A stretch of 22,589 nucleotides of DNA. Origin: Pseudomonadota bacterium (GTDB lineage Bacteria > Pseudomonadota > Gammaproteobacteria > Burkholderiales > Rhodocyclaceae). The stretch spans positions 1 through 22,589 of the forward strand of contig JAEWVQ010000139.1 of the NCBI GenBank assembly GCA_023459095.1, in the 5' to 3' direction. Below the pieces are notes generated by a model, which saw nothing but the letters and a program-made list of their open reading frames with translations, searched no databases and was not told the origin of the DNA. Below are positions 20,378-22,589 of the stretch, in pieces. A program made the translations under genes and the position numbers. Every line of letters begins with the position of its first letter. The stretch's first letter is position 1.

Positions 20378-21412
20378 ATGCAGTTTGCCGGCTTTACCCT
20401 GCGCAACAACCTTTTCGTCGCCCCCATGGCGGGCGTAACGGATCGGCCGTTCCGTCAGTTGTGCAAGAAAATGGGCGCAGGCGTGGCCGTTTCCGAAATG
20501 GTCACGTCCAACTCCCTGCTCTACGGCAGCGCCAAGACCCAGCGCCGCGCCAACCACGACGGCGAGGTCGATCCGATCTCGGTGCAGATCGCCGGCGCCG
20601 ACCCGGCGATGATGGCCGAGGCCGCGCGCTACAACGCCGACCGCGGCGCGCAGATCATCGACATCAACATGGGCTGCCCGGCGAAGAAGGTGTGCAACGT
20701 GATGGCGGGCTCGGCACTGATGCAGGACGAGCCGCTGGTCGCGCGCATCCTCGAGGCCGTGGTCAAGGCCGTGCCCGACACTCCGGTGACACTGAAATTC
20801 CGCACTGGCTGGAACCGCGACAACAAGAACGCGCCGACCGTGGCGCGCATTGCCGAGGCATCCGGCATCCGCGCGATCGCGATCCACGGCCGCACGCGCG
20901 CCGACCAGTACACCGGCGAGGCCGAGTACGACACCATCGCCCACGTCAAGACTCTGGTGAAGATCCCGGTGATCGCCAACGGCGACATCACCACGCCGCA
21001 AAAGGCCAAGCACGTGCTCGACTACACTGGCGCCGACGGCGTCATGATCGGCCGCGCGGCACAAGGGCGGCCGTGGATCTTCCGCGAGATCGAGCACTTC
21101 CTCGCCACCGGCGAGATCCTGCCGCCGCCGCTGGTGTCCGAAATCCATCAGGTGTGCCGCGAGCACCTCGCCGACCTCTACGCCTTCTACGGCGAGGATG
21201 CCGGCGTGCGCATCGCGCGCAAACACATTTCCTGGTACACCAAGGGCCTGGTCGGCTCCGCGGCGTTCCGCTTCGCGATGAACCAGCTCCCCGACGTGAC
21301 CAGTCAGCTCGGCGCCGTGGACGAATTCTTCGGCCATCTCGCCGACGTCGGCAGCCGTCTGAACTATGAGAGCGGGCGCGACACCGACCCGCAGCAGGAG
21401 CTCGCAGCATGA
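20378..21412 (+). CDS. dusB: tRNA-dihydrouridine synthase B
   Basis: This FMN enzyme reduces specific uridines in the tRNA D-loop using NADPH. The 344 residues (E. coli DusB has 321) form a TIM barrel followed by a helical domain. Motifs are APMAGVTDRPFR (15-26), the catalytic-cysteine loop INMGCPAKKVCN (96-107) with Cys100 as the general acid, RTRADQYTG in the IHGRTR region near 173, and NGDITTPQ plus GADGVMIGRAAQGRPWIF for phosphate binding. Identity as DusB rather than DusA or DusC rests on NMGCPAKKV and on the fis gene that follows with a four-base ATGA overlap, the conserved dusB-fis operon. The ATG at 20378 begins the homology and lacks a visible ribosome binding site. Confidence 0.95.
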   Translation: MQFAGFTLRNNLFVAPMAGVTDRPFRQLCKKMGAGVAVSEMVTSNSLLYGSAKTQRRANHDGEVDPISVQIAGADPAMMAEAARYNADRGAQIIDINMGCPAKKVCNVMAGSALMQDEPLVARILEAVVKAVPDTPVTLKFRTGWNRDNKNAPTVARIAEASGIRAIAIHGRTRADQYTGEAEYDTIAHVKTLVKIPVIANGDITTPQKAKHVLDYTGADGVMIGRAAQGRPWIFREIEHFLATGEILPPPLVSEIHQVCREHLADLYAFYGEDAGVRIARKHISWYTKGLVGSAAFRFAMNQLPDVTSQLGAVDEFFGHLADVGSRLNYESGRDTDPQQELAA

Positions 21413-21645
21413 GCCGTTCCAACGAGATTGCCGACTCCGTCTTCCGCACACTGGACCAATATTTCCGCGACCTCGACGGCGAGAAACCGGCCGCCATCTA
21501 CGACATGGTGATCCGCAACGTCGAGCGCCCGATGCTGGAGTTCGTGCTCCAGCAGGCCAAGGGCAACCAGACCGTGGCCGCCGAGATGCTGGGCATCAAC
21601 CGCAACACCCTGCGCCGCAAGCTCACCGACTACGACCTGCTCTGA
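21409..21645 (+). CDS. fis: Nucleoid-associated DNA-binding protein Fis, short form
   Basis: Fis is a dimeric, DNA-bending nucleoid protein that adjusts rRNA, tRNA and many other promoters to growth rate. The 78 residues align with E. coli Fis (98) from about its residue 23 to the end. They include the dimer helices (YFRDLDGEKPAAIYDMV, 18-34) and the helix-turn-helix GNQTVAAEMLGINRNTLRRKL (52-72, given here as a landmark). The flexible N-terminal arm that E. coli Fis uses to stimulate invertases is absent. This is usual for betaproteobacterial Fis as far as I recall. The start overlaps the dusB stop, so translation is coupled. A hairpin follows at 21646-21670. Confidence 0.95.
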   Translation: MSRSNEIADSVFRTLDQYFRDLDGEKPAAIYDMVIRNVERPMLEFVLQQAKGNQTVAAEMLGINRNTLRRKLTDYDLL

Positions 21646-21705
21646 GCGCCGCGCGCCGGCCCCGCGGCGCCGCCTTCGTCTTCCCTTTCCGATCCTTTTC
21701 CTTCC
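21646..21705 (+). terminator. Hairpin and pyrimidine tract after fis
   Basis: GCGCCGCG (21646-21653) pairs with CGCGGCGC (21663-21670) around a nine-base loop, beginning directly after the fis stop. It is followed by about 35 bases almost free of purines (21671-21705), with T-pairs and T-runs up to four. This resembles an imperfect intrinsic terminator or attenuator between dusB-fis and purH. Alternatively, the C-rich single strand may serve Rho. Confidence 0.4.
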
Positions 21706-21718
21706 AGCAAGCGTCAAG

Positions 21719-22589
21719 ATGAACGTCACCCAAGCCCTCATCAGTGTTTCCGACAAACGCGGCGTGCTCGAATTCGCGCGCGAACTGGCCGGCCTCGGCA
21801 TCAAGCTGCTGTCGACCGGCGGCACCGCCGCGCTGCTGCGCGACGCCGGCCTCGCGGTCACCGACGTCTCGGAGCACACCGGCTTCCCGGAAATGCTGGA
21901 CGGCCGGGTGAAGACCCTGCATCCCAAAGTGCACGGCGGCATCCTCGCCCGCCGCGACCTCGCCGAGCACATGGACACCATCGCCGCCCACGACATCAGC
22001 CGCATCGACCTCGTGGTGGTGAACCTCTACCCCTTCCAGGCCACCGTGGCCCGCCCGGACTGCACCCTGGAAGACGCCATCGAGAACATCGACATCGGCG
22101 GCCCGACCATGGTGCGCGCCGCGGCCAAGAACCACGGCAGCGAAGCCGGCGGCGTCGGCATCGTCACCGATCCCGAGGACTACCCCGGCATCGTCGCCGA
22201 GCTCAAGGCCAACGCCAACAAGTTGAGCTACAAGACCCGCTTCGCGCTCGCGGTGAAGGCCTTCACCCACACCGCGCGCTACGACTCGGCGATCTCCAAC
22301 CACCTCACCGCGCTGGTCAGCAACGACGCCGGCGACGTGTCGAAGCAGGCCTATCCGGAGCGCTTCCAGCTCGCCTTCGACAAGGTGCAGAACCTGCGCT
22401 ACGGCGAAAACCCGCACCAGAGCGCTGCGTTCTACAAGGAACCGGGCGCGGCCGAAGGCGGCATCGCCAGCTACACCCAGCTGCAGGGCAAGGAGCTGTC
22501 GTACAACAACATCGCCGACGCCGACGCGGCGTGGGAATGCGTGAAGGCTTTCGACACCACTGCGTGTGTGATCGTCAAGCACGCCAACC
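21719..22589 (+). CDS. purH: Bifunctional AICAR transformylase / IMP cyclohydrolase, 3' truncated by the window
   Basis: PurH catalyses the last two steps to IMP: formylation of AICAR with 10-formyl-THF, then cyclisation. The first 290 codons are present; family members have about 520-530 residues, so the right edge cuts it and no stop is reached. The N-terminal cyclohydrolase (MGS-like) domain shows ISVSDKRG (8-15), LSTGGT (31-36), KTLHPKVHGG (65-74) and IDIGGPTMVRAAAKN (124-138). The transformylase part begins with LRYGENPHQ near 235. The last visible residues are VKHAN, the start of the KHxNPCG motif. The ATG at 21719 begins the homology but has only a weak purine stretch upstream. It lies 73 bases after fis, the dusB-fis-purH order of betaproteobacteria. 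Confidence 0.96.
   Translation, partial: MNVTQALISVSDKRGVLEFARELAGLGIKLLSTGGTAALLRDAGLAVTDVSEHTGFPEMLDGRVKTLHPKVHGGILARRDLAEHMDTIAAHDISRIDLVVVNLYPFQATVARPDCTLEDAIENIDIGGPTMVRAAAKNHGSEAGGVGIVTDPEDYPGIVAELKANANKLSYKTRFALAVKAFTHTARYDSAISNHLTALVSNDAGDVSKQAYPERFQLAFDKVQNLRYGENPHQSAAFYKEPGAAEGGIASYTQLQGKELSYNNIADADAAWECVKAFDTTACVIVKHAN

Noticed and set aside
1..22589. A new defence, secretion or biosynthetic system
   Set aside because: All genes fall into known housekeeping or widely distributed families. There is no integrase, transposase, toxin pair, nuclease-helicase cluster or compositional island. The odd signals are regulatory sites and residue variants.

Overview
The window is a GC-rich, densely packed chromosomal segment of housekeeping genes. 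Protein relatedness and gene order (lptD-surA-pdxA-rsmA facing amgK-murU, and dusB-fis-purH) point to a betaproteobacterium, most likely a Rhodocyclales member of the Thauera/Azoarcus type. That placement is inference from family resemblance, not a search. I see no rRNA, tRNA, CRISPR array, insertion sequence, phage gene or compositional island.

Layout. Positions 11-6136 (+ strand) hold purC, a 331-base GC-rich gap, an MFS permease, a DUF2189 membrane protein closed by a strong terminator, then prlC overlapping a secreted DUF4124-glutaredoxin protein. A DUF945 protein faces them on the minus strand (6161-7534). Positions 7705-10131 (+) hold exonuclease III, an alpha/beta hydrolase, a CRP/FNR-family regulator and a 63-residue DUF2892 membrane protein. 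Positions 10171-15873 (minus) form the outer-membrane biogenesis block lptD-surA-pdxA-rsmA. Diverging from it are amgK-murU (cell-wall sugar recycling), pepP-ubiH-type monooxygenase, dusB-fis and the 5' part of purH, which runs off the right edge.

How the genes work together. SurA delivers beta-barrel proteins, LptD among them, to the outer membrane, and LptD inserts lipopolysaccharide. AmgK and MurU return recycled MurNAc to UDP-MurNAc. purC and purH, at the two edges, are both de novo purine genes. dusB-fis is the classical operon joining a tRNA-modifying enzyme to the growth-phase nucleoid protein Fis.

No gene cluster in the window looks like a new multi-gene system. The most interesting observations are regulatory. 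A perfect palindrome with CRP-type spacing lies on the stop codon of the CRP/FNR gene and is placed exactly as a class II activator site for DUF2892. A 10-bp-arm palindrome carrying three GTTGTC half-sites, and an exact 12-bp tandem duplication, lie in the dusB-fis leader. Other points worth a look are an LptD with only two mature cysteines, a UbiH-family enzyme with Glu in place of the usual Asp of its DG motif, and a possible leaderless pepP promoter.
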